A DNA stretch of 16,040 nt from an uncultured Candidatus Saccharibacteria bacterium. GTDB lineage: Bacteria > Patescibacteria > Saccharimonadia > Saccharimonadales > JACDBH01. Position 1 is the stretch's first letter. Each line of letters begins with the position of its first letter. The position numbers and the translations under genes are program-made. The DNA is taken from positions 1 to 16,040 of the forward strand of contig CAMLHD010000017.1 in the NCBI GenBank assembly GCA_946479835.1, in the 5' to 3' direction. Shown piece by piece: positions 5,073 through 12,837 of this stretch. The notes beneath the pieces are model-generated. The model was not told the DNA's origin. It saw only the letters and a list, made by a program, of their open reading frames with translations, and did no database searches.

Positions 5073-6143
5073 ATGTCGAGTTCTAAAGTTATCACAATGG
5101 ATGATTTGCTGGCCGACGCTGATATCCGTCAGCTCAAAGCCGGTGACGTCATCGAGGGCACCATCACCAGCGTGCGCAAGCACGAAGTCTGGGTTGATTT
5201 AGGTGCCAACGGCGTAGGCGTAGTTATGCGCCGCGAAATCGGCCATGGCCAAAAGATCGAAGAAGGCGAAACAGTTACAGTCAGCGTAGTCGACCCCGAG
5301 CTGGACGAGGGCCACGCCCTATTAAGCATGAAGCGGGCTGCTAAAGACCGCGGCTGGGACGAGCTGCAGCGCTTGTTCGACGCCCAGGAAATCATCGAGG
5401 TTGGGGCTTATGATGCCAACCGTGGCGGTTTGCTAGTAGAGCTGGAAGGCATCCGCGGCTTCCTGCCGGTATCGCAGCTGGCTGCAGACCACTACCCACG
5501 CGTGTCTGGAGCCGATAAGGATGAGATCCTGCAGAAGCTCAACGCTCTGGTGAATACACCTCTGAGGGTCCGTATATTAGATGCCAACCGCAAGGAAAAC
5601 AAGCTTATCTTCTCTGAGAAAGAAGCGGTCAAGGATGACATGCAGTCGCGGTTGACTGAACTGAAGGTCGGCGATGTCGTCGAAGGTGTCGTGACCGGTG
5701 TCATCGACTTTGGCGCATTCGTGAACGTAAAGGGTATCGAAGGCCTGATCCACATCTCTGAAATCTCCTGGGAGCGCGTAGAAGATCCGCGCAACTACAT
5801 CAAGACCGGTGACACCGTAGAAGCCAAGATTATCGCCATCGACAAAGACCGCCTGAGCCTAAGTCTTAAACAGATGAGCGACGATCCATGGCTGGACGAA
5901 GTCAAAGCCTTCAAGAAGGGCGGCAACGTAGAGGGCAAGATTACCCGCATCACGCCGTTTGGCGCCTTTGTGCAGCTGAGCCCGGCCGTTGAAGCTTTGG
6001 TGCATGTGTCCGAGATCAGCAACGGCGAGGAATCCGCCGCCGATCCGACCGAGATATTCAAGCTCAATGAAAAGAAGCAGTTCAAGATCCTAGATATTGA
6101 TACCGAGGCCCGCAAAATCGCCCTCAGCCTCAAAGATAAGTAA
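5073..6143 (+). CDS. rpsA: 30S ribosomal protein S1 (four S1 domains)
   Basis: This protein binds mRNA on the 30S platform and unfolds structured initiation regions. In 356 residues there are four OB-fold S1 domains: about 22-89, 102-182, 198-267 and 282-354. Domains 3 and 4 have the typical FGAFV core (214, 297) and the LIHISEIS / LVHVSEIS signature; domains 1 and 2 are more divergent. E. coli S1 has six domains and 557 residues; four-domain forms are usual in Gram-positives and CPR. A full Shine-Dalgarno AAAGGAGG stands 10 bases before the ATG, so S1 itself is made from a leadered mRNA. infB follows 51 bases downstream with no terminator between, so the two are probably co-transcribed. Confidence 0.93.
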   Translation: MSSSKVITMDDLLADADIRQLKAGDVIEGTITSVRKHEVWVDLGANGVGVVMRREIGHGQKIEEGETVTVSVVDPELDEGHALLSMKRAAKDRGWDELQRLFDAQEIIEVGAYDANRGGLLVELEGIRGFLPVSQLAADHYPRVSGADKDEILQKLNALVNTPLRVRILDANRKENKLIFSEKEAVKDDMQSRLTELKVGDVVEGVVTGVIDFGAFVNVKGIEGLIHISEISWERVEDPRNYIKTGDTVEAKIIAIDKDRLSLSLKQMSDDPWLDEVKAFKKGGNVEGKITRITPFGAFVQLSPAVEALVHVSEISNGEESAADPTEIFKLNEKKQFKILDIDTEARKIALSLKDK

Positions 6144-6159
6144 TGAGTAAATAAACACA

Positions 6160-6194
6160 GGCTGGCTCAGGGGTCAGTCAGAAAGGAGCCAGTC
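6160..6194 (+). promoter_or_regulatory. Hairpin covering the infB ribosome binding site
   Basis: ggctggctc (6160-6168) pairs with gagccagtc (6186-6194), 9 bp with one G-U. The 3' arm contains three bases of the Shine-Dalgarno (AAAGGAG, 6182-6188) and abuts ATG 6195. It could hold infB translation down until opened by S1 or by ribosomes finishing rpsA at 6143. Confidence 0.55.
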
Positions 6195-7958
6195 ATGCAA
6201 TCAACCATCGAAGTCGAAGACATGATCACCGTCGGCGCTTTGGCCGATAAGCTGGCTCTGCCCGTGACCAAGATCATCACCGAGCTGATGAAGAACGGGG
6301 TGATGGCAACAGTCAACGAAAAGATAGATTTTGACACTGCCCAGATCATCACCGGAGAGCTGGGGCTGGATGTGGAGCTGGTCAGGAAGACCGCATCCCC
6401 AGAGGTAACTAAACGGCCCAAAGCGGCTGTTAACGACCCTGATGCGACCTCTAGGCCTCCGGTGGTAGCGGTGATGGGCCATGTCGATCACGGCAAGACC
6501 AGCCTGCTGGACGCTGTGCGTGGTTCGGAGGTGGTAAAAGGTGAAGCCGGCGGTATTACCCAGCACATCTCGGCGTATTTCGTAGAGCATGACGGCCGGG
6601 CCATAACTTTCTTGGATACACCTGGTCATGAGGCTTTTGCGGCGCTCCGTGAACACGGTGCCCAGCTGACGGACCTGGTAATTATCGTCATAGCGGCCGA
6701 CGACGGCATCAAACCCCAGACGCTGGAGGCCATCCGTTTTGCCCGCAAAGCCGGCGTTAAGATCATAGTAGCAATTACCAAGATGGACAAAGAAGGGGCT
6801 AACCCTGACCGCGTCAAACAGCAGCTGGCCGAGAATGAACTTCTGCCGGAAGAATGGGGCGGCGACACCGTGGTACTGGGTGTTTCTTCCAAGGCGGGTA
6901 CTGGCGTCAAGGAACTGATGGACATGGTTCTGTTGGTGGCCGACGTTGAAGACCTTAAAGCCACCGCCAGCAAGCCGGCCACCGGCCTTATCATCGAATC
7001 CCATATGGAACAGGGACGGGGTGCAGTCGCTAGGGCGCTAGTAACCGAAGGTACGCTGAAAAGCGGCGACATCGTGGTTACCGGCGGCACCTACGGCAAG
7101 ATCCGCAACCTGGAAGGTACCGATGGCAAGAGCCTCAAAGCCGCTACGCCGTCGATGCCGGTGGTAATCACCGGTCTAAAGCAGCTGCCTGAGTTCGGCG
7201 ACTCCTTCGAAGTCGTTGGCAGTGAAAAAGAAGCGCGCCTACGGGCCGCTTCGACTGTACAGGGCAGGGGCGCCGGCAATGGGCATCTGAATATCAGCAG
7301 CAATGAGCTGATACGCCTGATCAACCGCAGCAACCAGCTCCAGGAGCTGAATATTATCGTCAAGGCTGACGTCCAGGGCTCGCTTACCTCTGTAATTGAC
7401 AGCCTTAAATCCCTAGACAACGAAGAAGTCGCCGTACGTGTCGTCGGCAGCGGCGTTGGCGCCGTCACCGAGAATGACGTCCATATGGCCGCCACCTCCA
7501 AAGCCATCATCTACGGTTTCCATACCATGCTGCCTACCAGTATCAAGCAGCTGGCGGCCAGGGACAAAGTATCGATTCGTCTGTTCCAAGTTATTTATGA
7601 GCTTATCGACGATGTCAAACAGGAGCTGACCGGCATGTTGGCGCCTGAAGTAGTGGAGACCGAACTGGGCCGTCTGATAGTGAAAGGCATATTCAAGACT
7701 ACCAAGACAGAGGTAATCTGCGGCGGTGAAGTTACCAAGGGCAAGCTGACGGCGCCGTCCATAGCCCGTGTAACGCGCGATGATGAGGTGCTGGCCGAAG
7801 TACAGGTTACCAATCTTAAGCGCGGACCGGCCGACGCCAAAGAGGTGCTGGAGGGTGAGATGTGCGGTTTGAGCTTCACTTCTCAGACCCGGGTGAATAT
7901 ACAGGAAGGCGACCGAATCGAATGCTTTACCCGCGAACTTAAGGCCCGAAGCCTGTGA
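6195..7958 (+). CDS. infB: Translation initiation factor IF-2
   Basis: This GTPase delivers fMet-tRNA to the 30S subunit and drives subunit joining. In 587 residues: IF2_N domain about 10-60; G domain about 88-250 with G1 GHVDHGKT (95-102), G2 GGITQ (119-123), G3 DTPGHEAF (141-148), G4 TKMD (195-198) and G5 SSKAG (231-235); domain II about 263-345; C1 about 370-480; C2 (fMet-tRNA binding) about 490-587. It is much shorter than E. coli IF-2 (890) because the long N-terminal extension is missing, as in many minimal genomes. The G4 motif reads TKMD rather than the usual NKID. No nusA, rimP or rbfA is adjacent; instead rpsA precedes it. It ends with TGA, which also forms part of the next promoter. 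Confidence 0.96.
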   Translation: MQSTIEVEDMITVGALADKLALPVTKIITELMKNGVMATVNEKIDFDTAQIITGELGLDVELVRKTASPEVTKRPKAAVNDPDATSRPPVVAVMGHVDHGKTSLLDAVRGSEVVKGEAGGITQHISAYFVEHDGRAITFLDTPGHEAFAALREHGAQLTDLVIIVIAADDGIKPQTLEAIRFARKAGVKIIVAITKMDKEGANPDRVKQQLAENELLPEEWGGDTVVLGVSSKAGTGVKELMDMVLLVADVEDLKATASKPATGLIIESHMEQGRGAVARALVTEGTLKSGDIVVTGGTYGKIRNLEGTDGKSLKAATPSMPVVITGLKQLPEFGDSFEVVGSEKEARLRAASTVQGRGAGNGHLNISSNELIRLINRSNQLQELNIIVKADVQGSLTSVIDSLKSLDNEEVAVRVVGSGVGAVTENDVHMAATSKAIIYGFHTMLPTSIKQLAARDKVSIRLFQVIYELIDDVKQELTGMLAPEVVETELGRLIVKGIFKTTKTEVICGGEVTKGKLTAPSIARVTRDDEVLAEVQVTNLKRGPADAKEVLEGEMCGLSFTSQTRVNIQEGDRIECFTRELKARSL

Positions 7959-7964
7959 TACAAT
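7956..7964 (+). promoter_or_regulatory. Extended -10 promoter overlapping the infB stop codon
   Basis: TGA-TACAAT (7956-7964) is an extended -10 element whose TGA is the infB stop. No good -35 is present. The expected start is about 7971, giving an 18-nt leader with AAGGGAAGGGG before ATG 7989. Confidence 0.5.
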
Positions 7965-7988
7965 CTAGGTAATTAAGGGAAGGGGCAT

Positions 7989-8690
7989 ATGTTTAAACTC
8001 GACAACGACTTCTTAACATCCCTGGGCTTAGGCTCATTGCCGGTCGACGAGAAGAACAAGCTTCTGCAAGCTATTTACGAACGACTGGAGATGAATGTTG
8101 GTATGCGCTTGGCCGAAAAGATGACCGATGCCCAGCTGGACGAATTCGAAGGCTTTATAGACCGCAACGACGAAGCCGGCGCTCTGAGGTGGCTGGAAAC
8201 CAACTTTCCCAATTACAAGCAAGTTGTAGCTGAGGAACTCGAGAAGCTTAAGTCAGAAGTAGGCGCTTCAGCGCCGCAGATCCTGGCTGCTGCCCAGAAC
8301 ACGCCGGTAGCTCCTCAGCCTCCGGCTCCGTCCGAACCGTCTTCGCAGTTCGGTCAAACTGAGCCATTCGAGCAGCCACAGCAATCCTTTGAACCGCCGC
8401 AACCACCTATGCAGCCAGCCTCTTCCGAGCCTGCCTTCCCATCGTCAGAACCCTGGAATCAGCCCATGCCTTCCCGGCCGCTACAGCAGCCCGAGCCAGA
8501 TCAGATGCCTCAACCATCAGAGCCTACCCAGCCGCCGGCGCCTGCTGAAGAACCGGTGCACGGCTGGTCCATGCCGCAGGATTTTCCTGCCAATCCCGCT
8601 GGCCCGCCACCTCCGCCACCAAGCGCACAGCCGCCGGAAGAGAACTATCCGTCCCAGCAGCCGCCCGCCGGCTTCCCGCCAGCACCCTAA
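7989..8690 (+). CDS. DUF5663-like N-terminal domain with long Pro/Gln/Glu-rich tail
   Basis: In 233 residues, about the first 88 form a compact helical domain (LGLGSLPVDEKNKLL, ERLEMNVGMRLAEKM, WLETNFPNY). It matches my recollection of DUF5663, a domain largely confined to CPR bacteria and of unknown function. Residues about 100-233 are low complexity: P, Q, E, S and A with a run of six prolines near 207-212, and are surely disordered. No signal peptide or membrane helix is seen. Such a tail often serves as a tether or a partner-binding platform (inference). The gene follows infB by 30 bases with its own extended -10 and Shine-Dalgarno, and converges on fmt with a 2-base gap and no visible terminator. 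Confidence 0.8.
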   Translation: MFKLDNDFLTSLGLGSLPVDEKNKLLQAIYERLEMNVGMRLAEKMTDAQLDEFEGFIDRNDEAGALRWLETNFPNYKQVVAEELEKLKSEVGASAPQILAAAQNTPVAPQPPAPSEPSSQFGQTEPFEQPQQSFEPPQPPMQPASSEPAFPSSEPWNQPMPSRPLQQPEPDQMPQPSEPTQPPAPAEEPVHGWSMPQDFPANPAGPPPPPPSAQPPEENYPSQQPPAGFPPAP

Positions 8691-8692
8691 AG

Positions 8693-9574
8693 CTAAAGAT
8701 TCTTGCCGTAACCGGCTAAAAACGCCTGAGCGCTCATGGCCGGCTTACCGGCTGGCTTAAGCTCTTCTATTAATAAGGCATCTTCGGCACAATTTATAAT
8801 AAGCTGCTTATTCTTTACTGTCGGCAAGCCCGCAGGACCAATGTTATCAGTTACTGACGCTTTTGTAATTATCACATCAACACCCGCCAAATTTGTCCGG
8901 CTCTTGGGCCATTCCTGGAAAGCCCTGATCTCACGCTCCAGTACTGGGGCTGATTTTTTGAAGTCCAAAATGCCGTCCTCTTTGGTCAGCTTACGCGAAT
9001 ATGTGGCTCGGTCCGGGTGCGGCTGCTGGCGCGCCTTCAAAGACCCTTCCAAATAAGCTGGCAGATTCTCAGCCAACAGTTTATGGCTGAGCTCTATCAG
9101 CTGTATCGTTAGGCTAGGTGTGGTGGCCTTAGCATCTATTGGCAGGCTCTGCTGGCGGATGAGCTGGCCGGTATCCATACCGGCATTGATCAGCATCAGG
9201 CTGACACCCGTCTTGGTCTGTCCGCTCAATATCGCAAAGGTGATCGGGTCGGCGCCGCGCCACTGGGGCAAGAGGGAAAAGTGGCTGTTTATTATCCCCT
9301 TAGGAAAGTAATCTATAACTTCCTGGCTGACGATTATGCCGAAATCAATCAGGACCGCAACCTTGGACATGAACGGGCAGCCAGCCATCAGTTCATCCAG
9401 CTCGTTTTTGTTGCCTACGGCATGAATTTTGGCTTTCTTATCTATCGAGCTCATCTCCTCAAGGGTAGTCGGCTTGGTTACTACCGCTTCGATGTCAAAC
9501 TCCTTAGCTAGAAGCCTGAGCGACTGCGCGGCCACCGGGCCGCTGCCGAAGAAAACAAGGCTCAGCTTGCTCAT
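8693..9574 (-). CDS. fmt: Methionyl-tRNA formyltransferase
   Basis: The enzyme formylates Met-tRNAi with 10-formyl-THF, giving the initiator for IF-2. In 293 residues, the N-terminal formyltransferase domain (about 1-185) carries the catalytic triad N96, H98 (INSHFSLLPQWRGADP) and D134 (MDTG), equivalent to N108, H110 and D146 in E. coli. The C-terminal OB-like domain (about 190-293) begins at the YSRKLTKEDG motif. ATG 9574 is chosen over ATG 9619 because the conserved fold begins at SKLSLVFFGSG and the longer start would run 45 bases into def. It begins one base after the def stop and has no Shine-Dalgarno, so coupling to def is likely. The def-fmt pairing is a classic bacterial arrangement. 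Confidence 0.93.
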   Translation of the reverse strand: MSKLSLVFFGSGPVAAQSLRLLAKEFDIEAVVTKPTTLEEMSSIDKKAKIHAVGNKNELDELMAGCPFMSKVAVLIDFGIIVSQEVIDYFPKGIINSHFSLLPQWRGADPITFAILSGQTKTGVSLMLINAGMDTGQLIRQQSLPIDAKATTPSLTIQLIELSHKLLAENLPAYLEGSLKARQQPHPDRATYSRKLTKEDGILDFKKSAPVLEREIRAFQEWPKSRTNLAGVDVIITKASVTDNIGPAGLPTVKNKQLIINCAEDALLIEELKPAGKPAMSAQAFLAGYGKNL

Positions 9575-9575
9575 A

Positions 9576-10157
9576 TTAGTCGCCCCAAAGATCTTTGTTT
9601 TTATATATCTTTTCATCATAGTCGATCGGCTCGAGCTTGCCCTCGTCGCTCAGATGGAAGAACGCCTGCTTCTCGCCCTTTATATGGTCGATGAAGACGA
9701 TGCCGTTGGTGTGGTCGATCTCATGCTGCAGGACCCGAGCCAGAAAGCCCTCGGCCGTTATCCGTATCGGCCGGCCGTTGATGTCCAGGGCTTTTACCTT
9801 GACCTTGTTATGCCGCGGTACCTTGCCGTAGACGTCCAGGATACTAAGGCAGCCTTCGTAATCTTCTTCAACCTCGCCCTCGAGCTTGGTTATCTCAGGA
9901 TTAATGAGGACCATGAATGTCCGGTCCTGCTTGTTGTCGAAGTCGTTGCGGACCACCACCACCCTAAGCGGCTGGCCGATCTGAATCGATGCCAGCGCAA
10001 CGCCGACCTCATGCTTGCGGCTGTCTTCCCAGTCCAAAGTAGCTTCCTGCATGTCGGCGACTAGCTTAAGGATCTCTTTGTCTATGACGCCGACTTTCTT
10101 GGAGCGCTGCCTAAGCTTAGGATTGGGCAAAGCGATAATATCTTCCTTGGATGCCAT
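9576..10157 (-). CDS. def: Peptide deformylase
   Basis: The enzyme removes the formyl group from nascent proteins. In 193 residues the three metal-site motifs are all present: motif 1 GVALASIQ (52-59, Q59), motif 2 EGCLS (101-105, metal ligand C103) and motif 3 HEIDH (145-149, ligands H145 and H149, catalytic E146). Motif 1 departs from the usual GxGLAAxQ at two positions (A54 for G, S57 for A). An acidic/Lys-rich C-terminal extension of about 25 residues goes beyond the core. It has its own extended -10 promoter after priA with a predicted leader of about one base, and is followed immediately by fmt. Confidence 0.95.
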   Translation of the reverse strand: MASKEDIIALPNPKLRQRSKKVGVIDKEILKLVADMQEATLDWEDSRKHEVGVALASIQIGQPLRVVVVRNDFDNKQDRTFMVLINPEITKLEGEVEEDYEGCLSILDVYGKVPRHNKVKVKALDINGRPIRITAEGFLARVLQHEIDHTNGIVFIDHIKGEKQAFFHLSDEGKLEPIDYDEKIYKNKDLWGD

Positions 10158-10164
10158 TTCAGTG

Positions 10165-10173
10165 ATTATATCA
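10165..10173 (-). promoter_or_regulatory. Extended -10 promoter of def-fmt (TGA-TATAAT)
   Basis: On the minus strand TGATATAAT (10173-10165) is a perfect -10 with extended TG. The predicted start is about 10158, one base before ATG 10157. The -35 region would fall at the last codons of priA and is weak. Confidence 0.65.
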
Positions 10174-10185
10174 GTTGCTAACTTC

Positions 10186-12120
10186 TTATAACAGATTAAT
10201 CGGATCCAAATCGCAGACGTAGTCGCCCTTTGGCAGCCGGTTGGCTATCTCAACCAAACGGTCGCGCCGGCGAGCTCTAATGACCAGCTGCCAGTTGTAC
10301 TTGCCACGGGTGCGTTCGTAAAAGCTGGGTACCGGCTCAGACACTTCCACTTTAAGGCCCAGAGCTAGGATGTTGTTGTAAAGCTTGTCGGCAAAACGTT
10401 CGGCGGCTGAGGCTGTCTTGCGGCTGACAGTAACCTTCAGCAAATAGCAGAAAGGCGGAAAGTTGTACTGTTCCCGTTCCTTGACCTCCAGATCGTACAT
10501 GCCTTGCCAGTCCTGGTTTAAGGCGGACAAGAGCAAAGGACTTTCGGTGTTAAAGCTCTGCACGATGACTTCTCCTTTGAGGTGGCCTCGGCCGACACGG
10601 CCGATGGCCTGGTGCAGCAGCTGGTAGCTCCGTTCAGCCGCTGAGAAATCCGGCAGTCCTAAACCGGTATCGGCATTGATGATGCCGACCAGCCCAAGCT
10701 TAGGCAGGTCCAGTCCCTTGCCAAGCATCTGGGTTCCCACCAAGACATCAACTTTACCAGCTTGTACGTCTTCAAAATGCAGGTCCAGCTTCTCGGCTGC
10801 CAGATTATCCGTATCAAAACGCCTTATCAGAGCGTCCGGAAACAGCCTGTTCAGATCATCCACCAGCGCCTTGGTACCTAAGGAACGGTAAGCTATCTGA
10901 TCACTGGAACATACGGGGCAATTGAGCGGCGGCGAGTTACGATAGCCGCAGGTATGGCAACGCAGGTGGTGCTTATCGGCGTGATAAATCAAAGGCAGAT
11001 CGCATTTGGGACATAGAGCCTGCCAACCGCAATTCTCGCAGTTTACCTGCCGGGCCGTGCCGCGGCGGTTAAGGAATAGCAGGACCTGTTCGTTACTGCC
11101 AAGACGCTGGCCAATGGCCTTAAGCAGCTTGTCCGACAAGTACCGGTGACGGCTGAATAGCTTGGGATCTTTCAGGTCTACCAGGCTGCGCTTGACCGGC
11201 AGAGACGGACGGGCCGTTTCGGATAAGCGTAGTATTGGCGAGCCGATGTTGGAAGCTATGAAGTACTCGACAACCGGCGGTGTAGCGCTGCCGTAGATTA
11301 TTTCGGCTTCGTGAAGCCTGGCCAGCGTGCCGGCTACTCTCATGGCGTGGTAATAAGGCGTGGATTCCTGCTTGTAGGCCGGCTCGTGCATCTCGTCCAC
11401 TACGATCAGCCCTAGATGATTAATAGGAGCGAACAGGGCCGAACGGGCTCCTACGACCACCAAGGGCTCGGCGCTGGAGATAATCCGCAGCCAATTGCGG
11501 TTGCGCGTCGCCTTAGTAAGTCCGGAATGCATTATCACTACCTGGTTGCCGAACTGTGAGCGAAAGCTTTCGGCCAGCTGCGGCACCAGGGAAATCTCAG
11601 GAGTAAGGATAAGTGCCGAGCTGCCGGCCTCAAGCTGGGCACGGGCACGTTCTATATATATCCGGGTTTTGCCGCTTCCGGTTTCGCCGTGCAACAGGAA
11701 TGACTGGCCGGGTTTATTTCTGATCTGTTCCAAGGCTTCCGATTGCTGCTTAGTCAGGGGCTCCAGGGGCTTGGTAGAAATGGCCTTAAAGGCCTTTTCC
11801 TGGCTCCTGGGCTTAACCTCTAAGCCGGTAGGTACAAAGGCCGAGGCCAGGGCACCGCTGCCGCCCGGGTAATAGTCCTGCATCCAATTGAATAGTTCCA
11901 GCAGAGGAGCAGGCAGCGGTTGAGTGCCGAGCAGCTGCTTGACAGACTTGGTCTCAAAGCCGGGCTTAGCGGTTTCCGAACGCACGAAACCCGGCACTGT
12001 TTTTCGGCCAAAGGGCACAAGCACTAGATCACCCTTGTTCAGGGCTTGATCGGAAGCATAGGTCAGCGCCTCGTTTTTCTGGTAGCCCATGTCCGCCGTT
12101 TGCACCAAATAGTAATGCAT
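10186..12120 (-). CDS. priA: Primosomal protein N' (replication restart helicase PriA)
   Basis: This superfamily 2 helicase reloads the replisome at stalled forks. In 644 residues: 3'-DNA-binding domain about 1-100; Walker A GETGSGKT (145-152); Walker B DEMH (242-245); SAT (278-280); eight zinc-binding cysteines in two clusters at 361, 364, 370, 373, 388, 391, 401 and 404; helicase C-lobe with VGTQMLGKGLD (461-471) and QAIGRVGRG (504-512); and a C-terminal domain to 644. The PriA consensus is DEEH and QVAGRAGRG, so M244 and the IGRVG segment are variants. Length is a little short of E. coli (732). The start is fixed by the TATAAT box directly upstream, predicting a leaderless mRNA. def follows 28 bases downstream from its own promoter. 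Confidence 0.95.
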   Translation of the reverse strand: MHYYLVQTADMGYQKNEALTYASDQALNKGDLVLVPFGRKTVPGFVRSETAKPGFETKSVKQLLGTQPLPAPLLELFNWMQDYYPGGSGALASAFVPTGLEVKPRSQEKAFKAISTKPLEPLTKQQSEALEQIRNKPGQSFLLHGETGSGKTRIYIERARAQLEAGSSALILTPEISLVPQLAESFRSQFGNQVVIMHSGLTKATRNRNWLRIISSAEPLVVVGARSALFAPINHLGLIVVDEMHEPAYKQESTPYYHAMRVAGTLARLHEAEIIYGSATPPVVEYFIASNIGSPILRLSETARPSLPVKRSLVDLKDPKLFSRHRYLSDKLLKAIGQRLGSNEQVLLFLNRRGTARQVNCENCGWQALCPKCDLPLIYHADKHHLRCHTCGYRNSPPLNCPVCSSDQIAYRSLGTKALVDDLNRLFPDALIRRFDTDNLAAEKLDLHFEDVQAGKVDVLVGTQMLGKGLDLPKLGLVGIINADTGLGLPDFSAAERSYQLLHQAIGRVGRGHLKGEVIVQSFNTESPLLLSALNQDWQGMYDLEVKEREQYNFPPFCYLLKVTVSRKTASAAERFADKLYNNILALGLKVEVSEPVPSFYERTRGKYNWQLVIRARRRDRLVEIANRLPKGDYVCDLDPINLL

Positions 12121-12126
12121 GTCGTC

Positions 12127-12132
12127 ATTATA
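12127..12132 (-). promoter_or_regulatory. -10 box (TATAAT) of priA
   Basis: On the minus strand TATAAT (12132-12127) puts the expected start exactly at the A of ATG 12120. TTGAAA-like sequence lies upstream (12151-12146) but only 13 nt away, so the -35 is poor. Confidence 0.6.
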
Positions 12133-12150
12133 CCTGGGACACCGTTTTCA

Positions 12151-12162
12151 AAGGCCTTAAGG
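12151..12162. repeat. Overlapping palindromes between divergent promoters, possible operator
   Basis: aaggcctt (12151-12158) and ccttaagg (12155-12162) are overlapping perfect 8-bp palindromes midway between priA and the winged-helix gene, touching the -35 regions of both. It could be the site for the neighbouring regulator (inference). Confidence 0.35.
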
Positions 12163-12191
12163 TTGCGTGAGGGCCGATTCAGCGCTATACT
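12163..12191 (+). promoter_or_regulatory. Promoter of the winged-helix gene (TTGCGT-17-TATACT)
   Basis: -35 TTGCGT (12163-12168), 17-nt spacer, -10 TATACT (12186-12191). The expected start is about 12198, giving a leader of about 23 nt ending in AGGGAG (12213-12218), which lies closer to the ATG than usual. Confidence 0.7.
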
Positions 12192-12220
12192 AGCCGTTGT
12201 CTGAATAACAATAGGGAGCC

Positions 12221-12505
12221 ATGTTAGACGTTTTCATCACATCACGCGTGAGGCGTAAAATTATTGTCATCTACGCCAAGTATCCGGACTTCAAGACGCA
12301 TGTCCGTGGCCTTGCTAAGTTAATCAAAGAAGACGCAGGCAACATCCAGCGCGAGCTTAAAAGGTTAGAGAAAGTCGGTTTCTTACTGAGCGAGCGCCAA
12401 GGCAACACCAAGACTTATCACACTAATAAGCACTTTCCGATCTTTAAGGAACTGCAAAGCATCGTACTTAAATCCCAGCGGACCTCCCAGAAGAAACAAG
12501 TTTAG
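12221..12505 (+). CDS. Small winged-helix (ArsR-like) DNA-binding protein
   Basis: This 94-residue single-domain protein has a helix-turn-helix at about residues 25-55 (recognition helix around NIQRELKRLEKVGFL). A beta-wing follows (SERQGNTKTYHTN, about 57-69), then a last helix ending in a Lys/Gln-rich tail. The pattern fits ArsR/MarR-like winged helices, including the kind often found beside nucleotidyltransferases. There are no cysteines, so it is not a classical thiol metal sensor. It has its own promoter, is divergent from priA, and lies 40 bases upstream of rpsU, which has a separate promoter. Its target may be the intergenic palindrome, giving autoregulation (inference). Confidence 0.75.
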   Translation: MLDVFITSRVRRKIIVIYAKYPDFKTHVRGLAKLIKEDAGNIQRELKRLEKVGFLLSERQGNTKTYHTNKHFPIFKELQSIVLKSQRTSQKKQV

Positions 12506-12507
12506 TA

Positions 12508-12536
12508 TTGAAAATCCATCCCTGTTAAGGTAGAAT
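12508..12536 (+). promoter_or_regulatory. Promoter of rpsU (TTGAAA-17-TAGAAT)
   Basis: -35 TTGAAA (12508-12513), 17-nt spacer, -10 TAGAAT (12531-12536). The expected start is about 12543, leaving only three bases before ATG 12546. The -35 begins two bases after the upstream stop codon. Confidence 0.75.
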
Positions 12537-12545
12537 ATTACAGAT

Positions 12546-12761
12546 ATGATTTCAGTTACACGAAAAGACGGCAAAGAGCCGGTCGAGAACGTACTGCGCC
12601 GCTTCAACCGCAAGGTCCAGCAAGCCGGCGTTATTGCTGTTGCCAAAGGCGGCCAATATTTCGAAAAGCCGCTGAGCAAGCGCGAGCGCCGCATCAAGGC
12701 CATTGCCCGAACCGAGCGCAAAGCCATCAAGATCAAGAAGATCAAGCTCGGCCAGCGCTAG
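12546..12761 (+). CDS. rpsU: 30S ribosomal protein S21
   Basis: This small, very basic protein of 71 residues sits near the anti-Shine-Dalgarno end of 16S rRNA. The N-terminus (ISVTRKDGKEPVENVLRRF) and the FEKPLSKRERR block (59% basic region, about 39-49) are characteristic of bS21. The C-terminal tail is Lys/Arg/Ile-rich (KAIKIKKIKLGQR). It has a strong promoter with an essentially absent leader and ends in a terminator, so it is a single-gene transcript. Confidence 0.93.
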   Translation: MISVTRKDGKEPVENVLRRFNRKVQQAGVIAVAKGGQYFEKPLSKRERRIKAIARTERKAIKIKKIKLGQR

Positions 12762-12770
12762 AGATTCTAA

Positions 12771-12807
12771 AAGCAAGCCCGAAGGTAATGAGGCTTGTTT
12801 TTATTTT
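12771..12807 (+). terminator. Intrinsic terminator after rpsU
   Basis: caagcc (12774-12779) pairs with ggcttg (12792-12797); TTTTTATTTT follows (12798-12807). The loop is 12 nt and the stem can be extended by A-T pairs. Confidence 0.7.
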
Positions 12808-12837
12808 GTGGCGTATCTGTTACCATTTAAGTGAATT

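Noticed and set aside
6201..7004. Long open frame (267 codons) antisense to infB
   Set aside because: It is a mirror of a strongly coding, GC-biased gene; the protein has no family pattern and no ribosome site, while infB is certain.
9575..9619. Upstream ATG extending fmt by 15 residues
   Set aside because: The extension lies inside def and adds residues not found before the conserved formyltransferase fold.
9429..10064. 211-codon open frame on the plus strand over def and fmt
   Set aside because: Shadow of def and fmt, both of which have intact active-site motifs.
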